This document shows positions 10,761-24,145 of a stretch of DNA of 64,000 nucleotides, piece by piece. The DNA comes from Phosphuga atrata. Taxonomy: Eukaryota; Arthropoda; Insecta; Coleoptera; Silphidae. Below the pieces are notes generated by a model that was not told where the DNA came from, ran no database searches, and saw only the letters and a list, made by a program, of their open reading frames with translations. The stretch spans positions 46,485,297 through 46,549,296 of the forward strand of contig OX155897.1 in NCBI GenBank assembly GCA_944588485.1. The letters run 5' to 3'. The position numbers were made by a program, and so were the translations under genes. Numbering within the stretch: the stretch's first letter is position 1; every line of letters begins with the position of its first letter.

Positions 10761-13620
10761 CAGGTCCTGTCTGGTCTTGTCTTGTCTTCTCTGGTCTTGT
10801 CTTGTCTTCTCTGGTCTTGTCTTGTCTCATCCTATCTTGTCTTGTCGCGTCTCGTCTCGTCTGATCTCGTCTTGTCTCGTCTTGTCTCGTCTTGTCTCGT
10901 CTTGTCTCGTCTTGTCTCGTCTTGTCTCGTCTTGTCTCGTCTTGTCTGGTCTTGTCTCGTCTAGTCTCCTCTTGTCTCGTCTTGTCTCGTCTTGTCTCGT
11001 CTTGTCTCGTCTTGTCTAGTCTTGTCTCGTCTTGTCTCGTCTTGTCTCGTCTTGTCTCGTCTTGTCTCGTCTTGTCTCGTCTTGTCTCGTCTTGTCTCGT
11101 CTTGTCTCGTCTTGTCTCGTCTTGTCTCGTCTTGTCTCGTCTTGTCTCGTCTTGTCTCGTCTTGTCTCGTCTTGTCTCGTCTTGTCTCGTCTTGTCTCGT
11201 CTTGTCTCGTCTTGTCTCGTCTTGTCTCGTCTTGTCTCGTCTTGTCTCGTCTTGTCTCGTCTTGTCTCGTCTTGTCTCGTCTTGTCTCGTCTTGTCTCGT
11301 CTTGTCTCGTCTTGTCTCGTCTTGTCTCGTCTTGTCTCGTCTTGTCTCGTCTTGTCTCGTCTTGTCTCGTCTTGTCTCGTCTTGTCTCGTCTTGTCTCGT
11401 CTTGTCTCGTCTTGTCTCGTCTTGTCTCGTCTTGTCTCGTCTTGTCTCGTCTTGTCTCGTCTTGTCTCGTCTTGTCTCGTCTTGTCTCGTCTTGTCTCGT
11501 CTTGTCTCGTCTTGTCTTGTCTTGTCTCGTCTTGTCTCGTCTTGTCTCGTCTTGTCTCGTCTTGTCTCGTCTTGTCTCGTCTTGTCTCGTCTTGTCTCGT
11601 CTTGTCTCGTCTTGTCTCGTCTTGTCTCGTCTTGTCTCGTCTTGTCTCGTCTTGTCTCGTCTTGTCTCGTCTTGTCTCGTCTTGTCTCGTCTTGTCTCGT
11701 CTTGTCTGGTCTTGTCTCGTCTTGTCTCGTCTTGTCTCGTCTTGTCTCGTCTTGTCTCGTCTTGTCTCGTCTTGTCTCGTCTTGTCTCGTCTTGTCTCGT
11801 CTTGTCTCGTCTTGTCTCGTCTTGTCTCGTCTTGTCTCGTCTTGTCTCGTCTTGTCTCGTCTTGTCTCGTCTTGTCTCGTCTTGTCTCGTCTTGTCTCGT
11901 CTTGTCTCGTCTTGTCTCGTCTTGTCTCGTCTTGTCTCGTCTTGTCTCGTCTTGTCTCGTCTTGTCTCGTCTTGTCTCGTCTTGTCTCGTCTTGTCTCGT
12001 CTTGTCTCGTCTTGTCTCGTCTTGTCTCGTCTTGTCTCGTCTTGTCTCGTCTTGTCTCGTCTTGTCTCGTCTTGTCTCGTCTTGTCTCGTCTTGTCTCGT
12101 CTTGTCTCGTCTTGTCTCGTCTTGTCTCGTCTTGTCTCGTCTTGTCTCGTCTTGTCTCGTCTTGTCTCGTCTTGTCTCGTCTTGTCTCGTCTTGTCTCGT
12201 CTTGTCTCGTCTTGTCTCGTCTTGTCTCGTCTTGTCTCGTCTTGTCTCGTCTTGTCTCGTCTTGTCTCGTCTTGTCTCGTCTTGTCTCGTCTTGTCTCGT
12301 CTTGTCTCGTCTTGTCTCGTCTTGTCTCGTCTTGTCTCGTCTTGTCTCGTCTTGTCTCGTCTTGTCTCGTCTTGTCTCGTCTTGTCTCGTCTTGTCTCGT
12401 CTTGTCTCGTCTTGTCTCGTCTTGTCTCGTCTTGTCTCGTCTTGTCTCGTCTTGTCTCGTCTTGTGTCGTCTTGTCTCGTCTTAACTCGTCTTGTCTCGT
12501 CCTGTCTCGTCTTGTCTCGTCTTGTCTCGTCTTGTCTCGTCTTGTCTCGTCTTGTCTCGTCTTGTCTCGTCTTGTCTCGTCTTGTCTCGTCTTGTCTCGT
12601 CTTGTCTCGTCTTGTCGCGTCTTGTCTCGTCTTGTCTCGTCTTGTCTCGTCTTGTCTTGTCTTGTCTTGTCTCGTCTTGTCTCGTCTTCTCTCGTCTTGT
12701 CTCGTCTTGTCTCGTCTTGTCTCGTCTTGTCTCGTCTTGTCTCGTCTTTTCTCGTCTTGTCTCGTCTTGCCTCGTCTTGTCTCGTCTTGTCTCGTCTTGT
12801 CTCGTCTTGTCTCGTCTTGTCTCGTCTTGTCTCGTCTTGTCTCGTCTTGTCTCGTCTTGTCTCGTCTTGTCTCGTCTTGTCTCGTCTTGTCTCGTCTTGT
12901 CTCGTCTTGTCTCGTCTTGTCTCGTCTTGTCTCGTCTTGTCTCGTCTTGTCTCGTCTTGTCTCGTCTTGTCTCGTCTTGTCTCGTCTTGTCTCGTCTTGT
13001 CTCGTCTTGTCTCGTCTTGTCTCGTCTTGTATCGTCTTGTCTCGTCTTGTCTCGTCTTGTCTCGTCTTGTCTCGTCTTGTCTCGTCTTGTCTCGTCTTGT
13101 CTCGTCTTGTCTCGTCTTGTCTCGTCTTGTCTCGTCTTGTCTCGTCTTGTCTCGTCTTGTCATGTCTTGTCTCGTCTTGTCTCGTCTTGTCTCGTCTTGT
13201 CTCGTCTTGTCTCGTCTTGTCTCGTCTTGTCTCGTTTTGTCTCGTCTTGTCTCGTCTTGTCTCGTCTTGTCTCGTCTTGTCTCGTCTTGTCTCGTCTTGT
13301 CTCGTCTTGTCTCGTCTTGTCTCGTCTTGTCTCGTCTTGTCTCGTCTTGTCTCGTCTTGTCTCGTCTTGTCTCGTCTTGTCTCGTCTTGTCTCGTCTTGT
13401 CTCGTCTTGTCTCGTCTTGTCTCGTCTTGTCTCGTCTTGTCTCGTCTTGTCTCGTCTTGTCTCGTCTTGACTCGTCTTGTCTCGTCTTGTCTCGTCTTGC
13501 CTCGTCTTGTGTCGTCTTGTCTCGTCTTGACTCGTCTTGTCTCGTCTTGTCTCATCTTGTCTCGTCTTGTCTCGTCTTGTCTTGTCTTGTCTTGTCTCTT
13601 CTTGTCTCGTCTTATCTCGT
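10761..13620 (+). repeat. 10-bp minisatellite array, CTTGTCTCGT type
   Basis: About 280 head-to-tail copies of CTTGTCTCGT, nearly perfect from 10861 to about 13560, with scattered single-base variants. The first 100 bp use a TCTGG variant. A register change occurs near 12650-12670, where extra CTTGT half-units shift the 10-bp frame by five. All forward frames read the same 10-residue repeat (SRLVSSCLVL) and the reverse frames read TRQDETRRDK, because the unit lacks stops. The resulting open frames of up to 975 residues are not genes. Confidence 0.97.
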
Positions 13621-14450
13621 CTTGTCCCGTCTCGTCTTTAGCGTCCTTAACTGGTCTTGTCCCCTCTTGTCCGTTCTTAACTGGTCTTATCTGGTCTTCT
13701 CTGGTCTAATCTGGTCTTGTCTTGCCTGGTCTTGCCTGGTCTTGTTTGGTCTTGTCTGGTCTTATCTGATCTTGTCTGGTTTTATCGGGTCTAGTCTGGT
13801 CCTGTCGGGTCTTGTCTGATCTTGTCTGGTCTAGTCTAGTCCTGTTTGGTCTTGTGTGGTCTTCTCTGGTCTTATCTGTTCTTGTCTGGTCGTGTCTGGT
13901 TTTGTCTGGTCTTGTCTGGTATTGTCTGGTCTTGTCTGGTCTTGTCTGGTCTTGTCTGGTCTTGTCTGGTCTTGTCTGGTCTTGTCTGGTCTTGTCTGGT
14001 CTTATCTGGTCTTGTCTGGTCTTGTCTGGTCTTGTCTGGTCTTGTCTGGCCTTGTCTGGTCTTGTCTGGTCTTGTCTAGTCTTGTCTGGTCTTGTCTGGT
14101 CTTGTCTAGTTTTGTCTAGTCTTATATGTTCTTGTCTGTTTTTTTTTTGGCCTTGTATGGTCTTGTTTGGTCTTGTCTGGTCTTCTCTGGTCTTGACTGG
14201 TCTGGTTTGGTGTTGTCTGGTCTGGCATTGTCTGGTTTGGTCATGTATGGTCTTGTTTGGTCTCGTCTTGTCTTGTTTGGTCTGGTCTGGACTAGTCTAG
14301 TCTGGCCTGTTTTGGTCAGGTCTTATTTGGCGTTATCTAGTATGGTTGGATCTGTTCTTATTTGGCCGTATCTGGTCTTATACGCCCTTTTCTATCCTCT
14401 ACTGGCCTTTTCGGTCTTTGTCTGGCCTTGTCTGCTGTTGTCTGGTATGA
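13621..14450 (+). repeat. 10-bp minisatellite array, CTTGTCTGGT type
   Basis: The array continues with the fourth-from-last position changed (TCTGG instead of TCTCG). Copies are homogeneous from 13930 to 14100 and then increasingly degenerate to about 14450. The switch from one variant to the other is fairly sharp, as expected of separate local amplifications. Confidence 0.93.
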
Positions 14451-15089
14451 GTAAATCCAATTTGTCCATCTGTCAAAAATTACGTTGTCACTTCGCAGTT
14501 TCGCAATCGCATGTAAAAATTTGACAATTCTTAGGATGTGTGGAATTTGAAAAACTTATCTAATTGTAAGTTGTGTATGGCCAAAAGCTTTTCAAAAAAA
14601 AGTTTATGATTTGTTAATTCTCGCTAATTTTTTGTCAAATATATTTTGAATATTTTGTATATAATGCATTAAAACCATAGTAACTGCCAGACAAGATAAT
14701 GTTTAAATTGAATGTGTGTTTAATGTTTAAATTTAATTATTCTATTGTAATGAATTAAAACATTCACTATATTTTTACCACTACTTTTTGTGATACTATA
14801 TAACTTGTGGTTATAGAAATCTAGACAGTTTACACGACTCGAGTTTCGACTTGTTGATGGTCATTTTCAAGTGATCAATCAATGAATTAACAATTATTAA
14901 CTGTCGCAATCATCCTTTTCATTAAATATATTGTGTTTCTATTCAAAATTTTGTTAAAAATGATTTAAGTGAATTAAACGTTAATGCAGAAATATTGGAA
15001 TCGATTAAATAATAACTTTTATATTTCAATTACTTATTATTTTACCACATCATTATTAACTACATAGCTTTTCTGTTCTATTATCCGTT
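14451..15089. other. AT-rich stretch with no recognised feature
   Basis: Nothing identifiable between the 10-bp and 12-bp arrays. Confidence 0.55.
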
Positions 15090-15311
15090 ATCTTGTCCCC
15101 TTTCTTGCCCATTGTCTTGTCCGTTCTATTGTTCGGTCGCCTGTCCGTTCACTAGTCCGTTCTCTTGTTCGCTCTCTTGTCTGTTCTATAGTCCGTTCTC
15201 TTATCCGTTCTGTTATCCGTTCTCTTGTCCTTTCTCTTGCCCTTTCACTTGTCCGTTCTTTTGTTTATTCTCTTGTCTGTTCTTTTTTGCGTTTCTTGTC
15301 TGTTCGGAGGG
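15090..15311 (+). repeat. 12-bp minisatellite, TCCGTTCTCTTG type
   Basis: Around 17 units parse cleanly at 12 bp: TCCGTTCTCTTG, TTCGCTCTCTTG, TCCGTTCTCTTA and variants. The CTCTTGTC core resembles the 10- and 14-bp families elsewhere in the window. The Cys/Phe-rich open frame across it is a product of the repeat. Confidence 0.85.
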
Positions 15312-15754
15312 ATTTTGAAATTTTGTAAATTAGAAGGGATAAACTATCTTCTCAATAAACTAGAGACTTAAGCAATTAAATATCAGAAGATCAGCACTGA
15401 TTTACTGGATGAATTAATGCAATATTTTTATATTTTAGACCAGGGGTCACCAAATGGCGGACCGCGGCCTATTTTGTGCGGACCTTAAGCAAATAGTAAC
15501 ATGTATTACTTAGTACGTAACTTAATTAAATGTATCCCGTGCTTTGTCTTTACTGCCGTCAATTCGACAACGGACGAGTGTAGTAACGTGCGATAAAGAG
15601 AGACGCAGTTCGCGAGACTGACGAATTCGAGTACGAATTCGTCAGTAGTCGCGGCGCGAAGGCGGGGCTCCACTCTTCACGCCGCTTGCCGGCAGTGTTT
15701 TGCCTACCTTACGAGCTAAATTATCTGCTTACATTTGCGAGTTTTTTTTTTACA

Positions 15755-17655
<1,901 letters not shown>

Positions 17656-18030
17656 AAATAGTTCAAGGGAAAAAATTGAATTGTTCACATCGATATGTAA
17701 AAAAGTTCCTTGTTACTTCTGTACATTACATTTGCTTATTTAATAAACTCAATGTACATTACATTTGCTTATGTAATAGAAACGATAGAAACGGACGGCG
17801 ATGGTAATTTTATTTTAAAAACCGGAGCAGTGAAGAATCTAATTGGTGATCCCTGCTTTAGACACTTAGTTTAATTTTAATTTATTCTTAGTTTAATTTT
17901 AATTAAGTATTCCATAATAAATGTAGTCCATATTAAATGTATTTATTGCTGGGGATGTCGGGGACCGTATATATTTGTGTATTGTTTCCATACATCCGGA
18001 CTACATAAAAATAGTTCCAGAAGAATGCAT

Positions 18031-18846
18031 GGTATAAATAATCGAGGACAAATGTAAATCGTACGTAAAAGGCCAATGTAAATTAAACGGAGTTTCATTA
18101 TTTTATTTTTTTTTTCATTATTTATTATTACTTTCTGTTGTTACTATGGCAAAAACTAACGTCAATTCGTTTTTTAATTATTCAATATGATACGTAAGAA
18201 ACAATTACTTTTTTGTAGATTCAACATGATTTTGCAAGGCTTTTGTGTACCCATTGCGATTACAGCAGTCATCTTCGGCTCGTGCTTTAATCTTCACAAC
18301 GCGTGCATAAAATCCCTTCTTCACACGCTTGTTTTATAAATTACTACTTAACAAATACGTTTTTATTAAACATTAAAAGGAGAAAATATTTTTTCGCGTT
18401 GACTACAAATAAAAGCATGGAACTTGAAACTTGGTGTTATATTCGTGTACATTCCACGCTTTTATTTATAGTCAACAAGGAAAAAAATATTTTCATATTT
18501 TTAGTCAATTTTAATAAAAACCTGATTATTAAATAGTAGTTTATGATACAAGTGTGGGAAGAAAGGGTTTTGTGCACGAGTTGCCAAGTTTAAAGCACGA
18601 GCTGAAGGTGATGTAATCGCAATGAGTGCATAAGAGCCTTGGAAATTACTGTTTAATGTGCTGTTAAATCTACAAAAAAAAATAATTGTTTCTTAATATA
18701 TTGAATCATCAATCAACAAAAAAAAAATTATATAATAAATTGACGTTACTTTTTACAATGGTAACTACAGTAATAGTTTAATAATGAAACTCCTTTTAAT
18801 TTACATTGGAATTTTACGCACCACTTGGATACTTTTATACACGATT
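18031..18846. mobile_element. Long palindrome (foldback element)
   Basis: Arms of roughly 360-390 bp (about 18031-18421 and 18430-18846) are inverted copies. GTACGTAAAAGGCCAATG at 18061 pairs with the segment ending 18820; GACTACAAATAAAAGC near 18400 pairs with GCTTTTATTTATAGTC near 18460. The loop is short. There is no coding sequence, so this is a non-autonomous element or an inverted duplication. A transcript across it would fold into one long hairpin. Confidence 0.8.
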
Positions 18847-18959
18847 ATTTCTATCATTTTTTATTACTCTATCATTTCGATCTTCTAATAAGAAACCATA
18901 GAGATATAAAAACGAGGCTACTGCCTGAATAAGAGAGATAATTCGTTGCGACTCCCTCC

Positions 18960-19275
18960 AGCATGGAGACCGATAATATCCACACTAAAAATGCAATTCC
19001 AGACACCCCAGACACATATACGACCAAAAAGACAAACAAACAAGCGAACCGAAGCAGCGCACACAACGCGCATGACCTGAATACAGAATCCAGAATAATG
19101 AATGCGGCCAAAGTAATCGCGTCGCACGAACGAGAGCTCAGTATGCTTCCAATGCATAACCTGCGCGGACGCATATGTCTCTTGAGAATGGTGAATGTTT
19201 GTTCGCTGAAATGTCGAGAATCCGGTTCTCTTTAGAATCAACCCTCAACATCAACACGGAATCCCCGAGGAAACA
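18960..19275 (+). repeat. Family X, copy 2
   Basis: The left half matches the minus strand at 650-870 and the right half matches 26275-26400 ('CGAGAATCCGGTTCT', 'ACCCTCAACATCAAC'). It therefore links the two other copies into one family and fixes their order: leader first, then the 'MANVSS'-like segment. It ends against a TA microsatellite. The short open frame is broken and I cannot assign a function. Confidence 0.65.
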
Positions 19276-19285
19276 AAACAACATT

Positions 19286-19288
<3 letters not shown>

Positions 19289-19347
<59 letters not shown>
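19289..19347. repeat. (AT)n microsatellite
   Basis: Pure AT dinucleotides at the truncated 3' edge of family X copy 2. Confidence 0.95.
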
Positions 19348-19352
<5 letters not shown>

Positions 19353-19821
19353 TTTACCATTTGAACTTATTATTACAATATATGTACTTATTATGTTCAA
19401 TATTAAAAGTTATTGAGATAATTTGTTACGGTGATATTTCTTTTAAGCAAAGAGTAAACATTTAAAAAAATCTCTTGCTTACCGATCCCCTCAATTCATT
19501 TGAATTTATTTTGTACCTACATGTTATATGATATTCGCAAACGATTCCAATAATATTTACTAAAGAAATGTTTACTTTTCTATCCCAACAATATATAGCG
19601 CCATAAAAATCGCACGCAAAGAGAAAAATACTAACACATCTAGATCTCAGATTCTCAAAAAAAAGTGTACATCCAAGTAAAAACCTGGTTTTCTCTAACT
19701 GCCTTATCTCATCTTCTTAACTTTAATCCTCACAATAAACTTAAATTCAACGAAACTAATTGAAACCCAGGATGAATCTTTAGTCTCCCATCACGTTTAA
19801 TTTACTCCCAAGTTATATTAT
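19348..19821. other. AT-rich stretch with no recognised feature
   Basis: Nothing identifiable before the DIRS left terminus. Confidence 0.55.
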
Positions 19822-19960
19822 TATACTACACGTCTCGTTCTTGATGATAATTCGTAGAAATGCTCGTCATTGCTTACATTTCAGACTTTTTAGAGTTTAA
19901 AATTTGGCGCCGAGGCTGGTGTGGACGGCGCACGGCCGGTCCTGTACAGTCATATTTGTT
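19822..19960 (+). repeat. DIRS left inverted terminal repeat
   Basis: Contains ACACGTCTCGTTCTTGATGA, then CTCGTCATTGCTTACATTTC and TTGGCGCC.AGGCTGGTGTGG, ending near TGTACAGTCATATT. The same order occurs inverted at 24146-24293 with scattered mismatches. Confidence 0.9.
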
Positions 19961-19979
19961 CGCCGTTTTTTGACGTTTC

Positions 19980-20235
19980 ACACTAAGTATAAAAAATTAC
20001 CAAATCTAAATGATCTAAATAAGAGATCTAAAAGGTTTATAATGTCAGGAGATAAGAAGAAGGAAAAATCATGTTCACGATCACGAAAAGAGATAGGAAG
20101 AAACAAAAAACGGATGGAAGACTGGAAAAAATTTAAAAACAGATCGATAACCTCAAAAACATAGTTTGTAAACTTGCAGAATTAAATAACACCACTGATA
20201 AAAATCAGAATGGAAATGCATGTATCACATAAAAA
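19980..20235 (+). pseudogene. DIRS gag-like ORF1 remnant
   Basis: A short frame just inside the left terminus reads 'MSGDKKKEKSCSRSRKEIGR' and goes on Lys/Arg-rich for about 40 residues before a stop. A small basic first ORF near the left terminus fits the position of gag in DIRS elements. The assignment rests on position and composition only. The ORF is cut short where the tandem-repeat region begins. Confidence 0.45.
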
Positions 20236-20970
20236 GTATTTAGTCTCCTTACGAGACAATTAACAAATGATTAAGTGTGGACTCTTTCACACTTAAATAT
20301 GTTTTTTTATTTTTTCTTTGTACAAAAGCAACATGTACAAACAACTGTCTATATGACAAACTGTCCATACGACAAACTATCTATATGACAAACTGTTTAC
20401 ACGACAAACTGTCTGTATAACAAAAAAGATATAGGGTTTCCGTACGAAACATTATCACATAAAAAGTATTTAGCCTCCATATGAGACATTTACTTAAAAA
20501 ATGCCTAAGTGTGGTGATTCATTCACACTTTTCACACAAAGTATGTCTTTTTGTACAAAAAAAAATGTACAAAAACTGTCTATATGACAAACTGTCCATT
20601 CGAGAAACTGTCTATATGACAAACTGTTTATACGACAGACTGCCTATACGACAAACTGTCTGTACAACGAAAAAGATATATGAGTTTCCATGTGAAACCG
20701 GTATCACATTAAACGTATTTAACCTTAATATGAGATAATTATTCAACAAATCTTTAAGTGTGGTGATTCATTTACACTTAAGTATGTCTTTGTACAGAAA
20801 TTACATGTACAAAGAGCTGTATGTACGACAAACTGTTTATATGAAAAATTTCCCATATGACAAACTGTCAATACGACAAACTGTCAATACGACAAACGAC
20901 AAACTGCCTGTACGAAAAACTGCCCCTACAATGAACTGCCCATACGACTAACAAACCATACGACAAACTG
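20226..20970 (+). repeat. Higher-order tandem repeat inside DIRS (three copies, 16-bp sub-repeats)
   Basis: Three copies of a 230-260 bp unit begin near 20226, 20456 and 20706. Each opens with 'AAGTATTTAGCCTCC'-like text, has TAAGTGTGGTGATTCATTCA-like text in the middle, and ends in an array of a 16-bp unit (CTGTCTATACGACAAA and variants; about 4-8 copies each). The sub-arrays lie at about 20343-20417, 20574-20665 and 20818-20970. Confidence 0.85.
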
Positions 20971-21289
20971 TCAATTTCTTTTTTTAGAAGAAAATCTTTA
21001 TAAAATGTTGATTCAGGTAATCTCATCCAACAATCTCTAAAAGCAAGAAATAGCTCAGAGTCCATTCTGACTCTAAAAAGAAAATTCCAATAAAAACTAA
21101 ACTTCAATGAAAGAGGTACAATACGACAGAGGCATCGAGTCGGTCATCAAATCACCAGTAGCCCCTAAGGAAGTAGACGAGGTGAAGGAGTCAGCAGGCT
21201 GTCTAAAATACTTTACCCAAAACTGGGAATAAATTACCTAGGATAAATTTATCCAAGATTGCCTGAAGGGTTATAAAATACCTTTCAGA

Positions 21290-22900
21290 GAAATCCATAT
21301 CAAATAAAACCACTAACAGACCAAAATTGGGCTAAAAATGGTATTATAAAAAGTAAGCATGAAATAAATAAGCTCTTAGCTAAAAATGTAATAGAGCCTT
21401 GTCAAAATGGAGATAATTAATTCATTTCCTCTTTCTTCTTGGTTGACAAGCCAGATGGCTCCAGTAGATTTATTATTAATTTAAAAAATCTAAACTCATT
21501 TATCGATACTCTCTATCTATTTTAAAAATGGAACATATTAAGTCCACCAAACACTTAATATCTATTGGATCATATACGTGTTCGATAGATCTAAAAGATA
21601 TATGCTGCTTCATTAATATTAAAAAAAAATTAATTTAAGAGACAGCTCTTCTAGTTTTTCCTGCCTTCCCCTTGGTTTATACAAAAATTATGAAACCAGT
21701 TATGAAAAAAAATAGACAACTAGGTACTTTATCAATTATTTGTCTTGATGATCTATTAATTGTGGGAAATTCGTATGAATCCTGTAAAAATTCATAAAAT
21801 TTGGTGAAAAACATGTTGGAACAATTGGGCCTTGTGATAAACCACCAAAAAAGTTAACAAACACCTAGTCAGAAATGCAAATTCTTTGGTTTTATTATAA
21901 ATTCTGCAGATTTGAGACTTGTGTTGACAGACGGCAGCTTGCCCAGAGGTGGCATATGGATCCATTTACTGTAAAAGACCAGAATGGCAAAGGTATTTGG
22001 CCTTAATTTTAAGTGACAACGACTACGACGGTAGAAATTATGTAAATAAACTAATAATGGAAGAACTGTAATGGTGGGAAAAACACCAACAGGTTCTAAC
22101 CTAATTAGAACACTTCAGTTTAAATTTGAGATATCTTCAGATGAATCTCTGACCGGGTGGAGTCCACACTGTAATGACGTAAACGCTCCTGGTTTCTGGA
22201 CAAAAGAGGAAAGAAAGTTTATCATAAACTATCTACAACCATTAGCAGCGTTCTTTGGTCTAAGATGTTTCGCGAACAAAGTATCAGACTGCAAAAATTC
22301 TCTTAAGAATTGATAATACGTCTGCAATTTCCTATATCAATAGGACAGGCGGCATTTAATATCCGAACTTAAATGCATTAGCAATAGAGGTCTGGCAATG
22401 GTGCGAGAGGAGAAAAGCCTGGATTTGCGAGTCATACATCCTCTCAGTTATGAATAAAGATGATGATCTAGCATCGAGAATCACTCATATAGATACCGAA
22501 TGGGAGCTATCTAAAGAGTCATTTGAAAAAATCAATAAAGTTTGTAATTTTCTCAATTGACCTTTTTACATCAAGGTTGAATCGAAAATGTCCTAGATTT
22601 TGTTCTCGCCTTCCAGATCCAAACGCGATGACAGTAGATGTATTTACTATTAAGTGAACCAATGAAAAATCTATGTTTTTGCCTCCTTTCGCACTTACCC
22701 TTAGAACTTGCGAAAAATAATAATCGATAATGCTGAGGGAACAGTCGTAGTACCATTGTGGTACCCAGCCCTGGTACCCGCTCTTTAAGTCACTACTTAT
22801 CGAACCGCCTTTAGTTTTTAACCCTAACAAAAATGTATTATTGTCTCCTTCCAAGCAAGAAATGCATCCACTGGCACACAAACTTCCATTCGTGGCAGGG
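21290..22900 (+). pseudogene. DIRS reverse transcriptase and RNase H (broken)
   Basis: Across shifting frames the sequence gives 'FFLVDKPDGSSRFIINLKNL' (RT fingers), 'HIKSTKHLISIGSYTCSIDL' leading to 'SIDLKDICC' (the catalytic-Asp 'SIDLKDAY' motif), 'FPLVYTKIMKPVMK', and 'IICLDDLLIVGNSYESC' (the second catalytic motif as LDD rather than the common YIDD). After 22240 come the DIRS RNase H blocks 'RIDNTSAISYINRTGGI' and 'ALAIEVWQWCERRKAWI', then 'PDPNAMTVDVFTIK' and 'KSMFLPPFALTLRTCEK'. These are hallmark strings of DIRS polyproteins. Numerous stops and frameshifts make it inactive. Confidence 0.88.
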
Positions 22901-22909
22901 CACCTGTCC

Positions 22910-23890
22910 GCAAAGCGTTTCTAAGTAAAGGAATAAATCAAGCAGCAACCGAAATCATGATCAAGGCCATAACACTATCAACACTCAAACAATACCAAGG
23001 CACCTTAAAGCTATAGCGAAAATTTTATACATGAAACAATATTCCAATATTTAGCGCAATTACATTAAATATACTATAATGCGTTTTCTAACGTAAAGTT
23101 AGAAATTTAGTTAGCTCCGCTCGAAAACGGAGAAAGCTATGGGACTTTGAACTGCAACAGATCACCTATATCACTCATCTCTACTCATGATCTCGGTAAG
23201 GGTAAACTGCTGTCCCGATTCTTCAGGGTAATGTTTGAGGAACGACTACAAGATTTAAATATACAAGTACAGGGGACACAACACCAGTCTTGAAGGACTT
23301 GGCCTGATCAAATCAGCTAAAAGTAGCTAAAAGCAGCTAAAGGGTGCAGCAGAAAAAATAACAACGATGCTTATTTTATCTACAGCACAGCAAACTATAG
23401 CACTAATTAATAAAAAAAAAACATATACATGGAAAATAACAATAAAAATACTAGACCTGATAAAAATATCCAAGCCAGGAAGAAATAAGCCAGAGCTTAT
23501 TCTACCTTTTTTTATAAAGAAAAATATGGGCTATGTGTCGCTACGGCTGTAATTCACTACTTGAATAAGACAAAAGACCTAAGAAATGAGCAAAACAACA
23601 AATTACTCATATCAAACATCAAGCCACTCAAAAACGTAACTTCTCAAACGATTGGTCACTGGGAATAATCGTTACTGTCTAAAGCAGGCATTGATACAAA
23701 TCAGTTCACAGCACACAGTACAAAATATGCTGCAGTATAAGTGGCTGGTATTAGAAAAGTTGTCGATATAGACACAACCAGACGTACTGCTGGTTGGCCT
23801 CGGCGGTCACAGACATTCCCAAGATTTTACCATCGCCCTATCCAAGATAATAAAGATACGTTCGCAAAATCTGTATCATCTAACGCACGG
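22910..23890 (+). pseudogene. DIRS tyrosine recombinase (broken)
   Basis: Downstream of RNase H the frames read 'GYVSLRL'-like text, then 'ISNIKPLKNVTSQTIGHW' and 'KAGIDTNQFTAHSTKYAA', which corresponds to the HxxR box of the recombinase (family pattern 'AHSTRAA'). Here Lys replaces the catalytic Arg. Next is 'RRTAGWPRRSQTFPRFYHRP', matching the 'AGW...TF..FY.RP' end that carries the nucleophilic Tyr. The enzyme would join the circular cDNA to the genome. The changed Arg plus stops and frameshifts show it is dead. Confidence 0.85.
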
Positions 23891-23956
23891 TAACTCTTTC
23901 TTTATGATTTCCACTCATGTAACATGATAAATGAATGAGTTTTCTTATACGCTAAA

Positions 23957-24066
23957 AGTCTACAAATTATCATCGAGAACGAGACGTGTAGTATTGAACG
24001 ATCAACCGAGCCGAAGGCGGGCGAAGTTCGATCGTGATTATACGAAACGTCTCGTTCGAAGATGAT
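23957..24066 (+). repeat. DIRS internal complementary region
   Basis: The first half (about 23965-23995) is the complement of the extreme left end (CGAGAACGAGACGTGTAGTA). The second half (about 24020-24066) is the complement of the extreme right end (TTCGATCGTGATTATACGAA). Their abutment mirrors the circle junction used as template in DIRS replication models. Confidence 0.8.
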
Positions 24067-24145
24067 CAATCGCCCTCCCTACATGTACCCGTTAACATAC
24101 CCTAGATCATCTTGCAGGGAAACTCAACTACAAAAATCGCTAAAA

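Noticed and set aside
10892..13819. Open frames of up to 975 residues on the plus strand and 715 on the minus strand
   Set aside because: A stop-free 10-bp repeat leaves every forward frame open with the same 10-residue unit. There is no start context, domain or codon bias, so these are satellite artefacts.
10761..14450. Telomeric repeat tract
   Set aside because: The unit is not TTAGG or another G-rich telomere motif, and the array is flanked on both sides by ordinary interspersed sequence.
13812..14524. Open frames of 77-162 residues rich in Trp, Ser, Cys and Leu
   Set aside because: They are translations of the TCTGG variant of the same 10-bp repeat.
15112..15318. Cys/Phe-rich small protein
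   Set aside because: It is a direct translation of the 12-bp minisatellite.
20226..20970. CRISPR-like array of short repeats
   Set aside because: The 16-bp units are contiguous without unique spacers, they sit inside a retrotransposon, and the host is eukaryotic.
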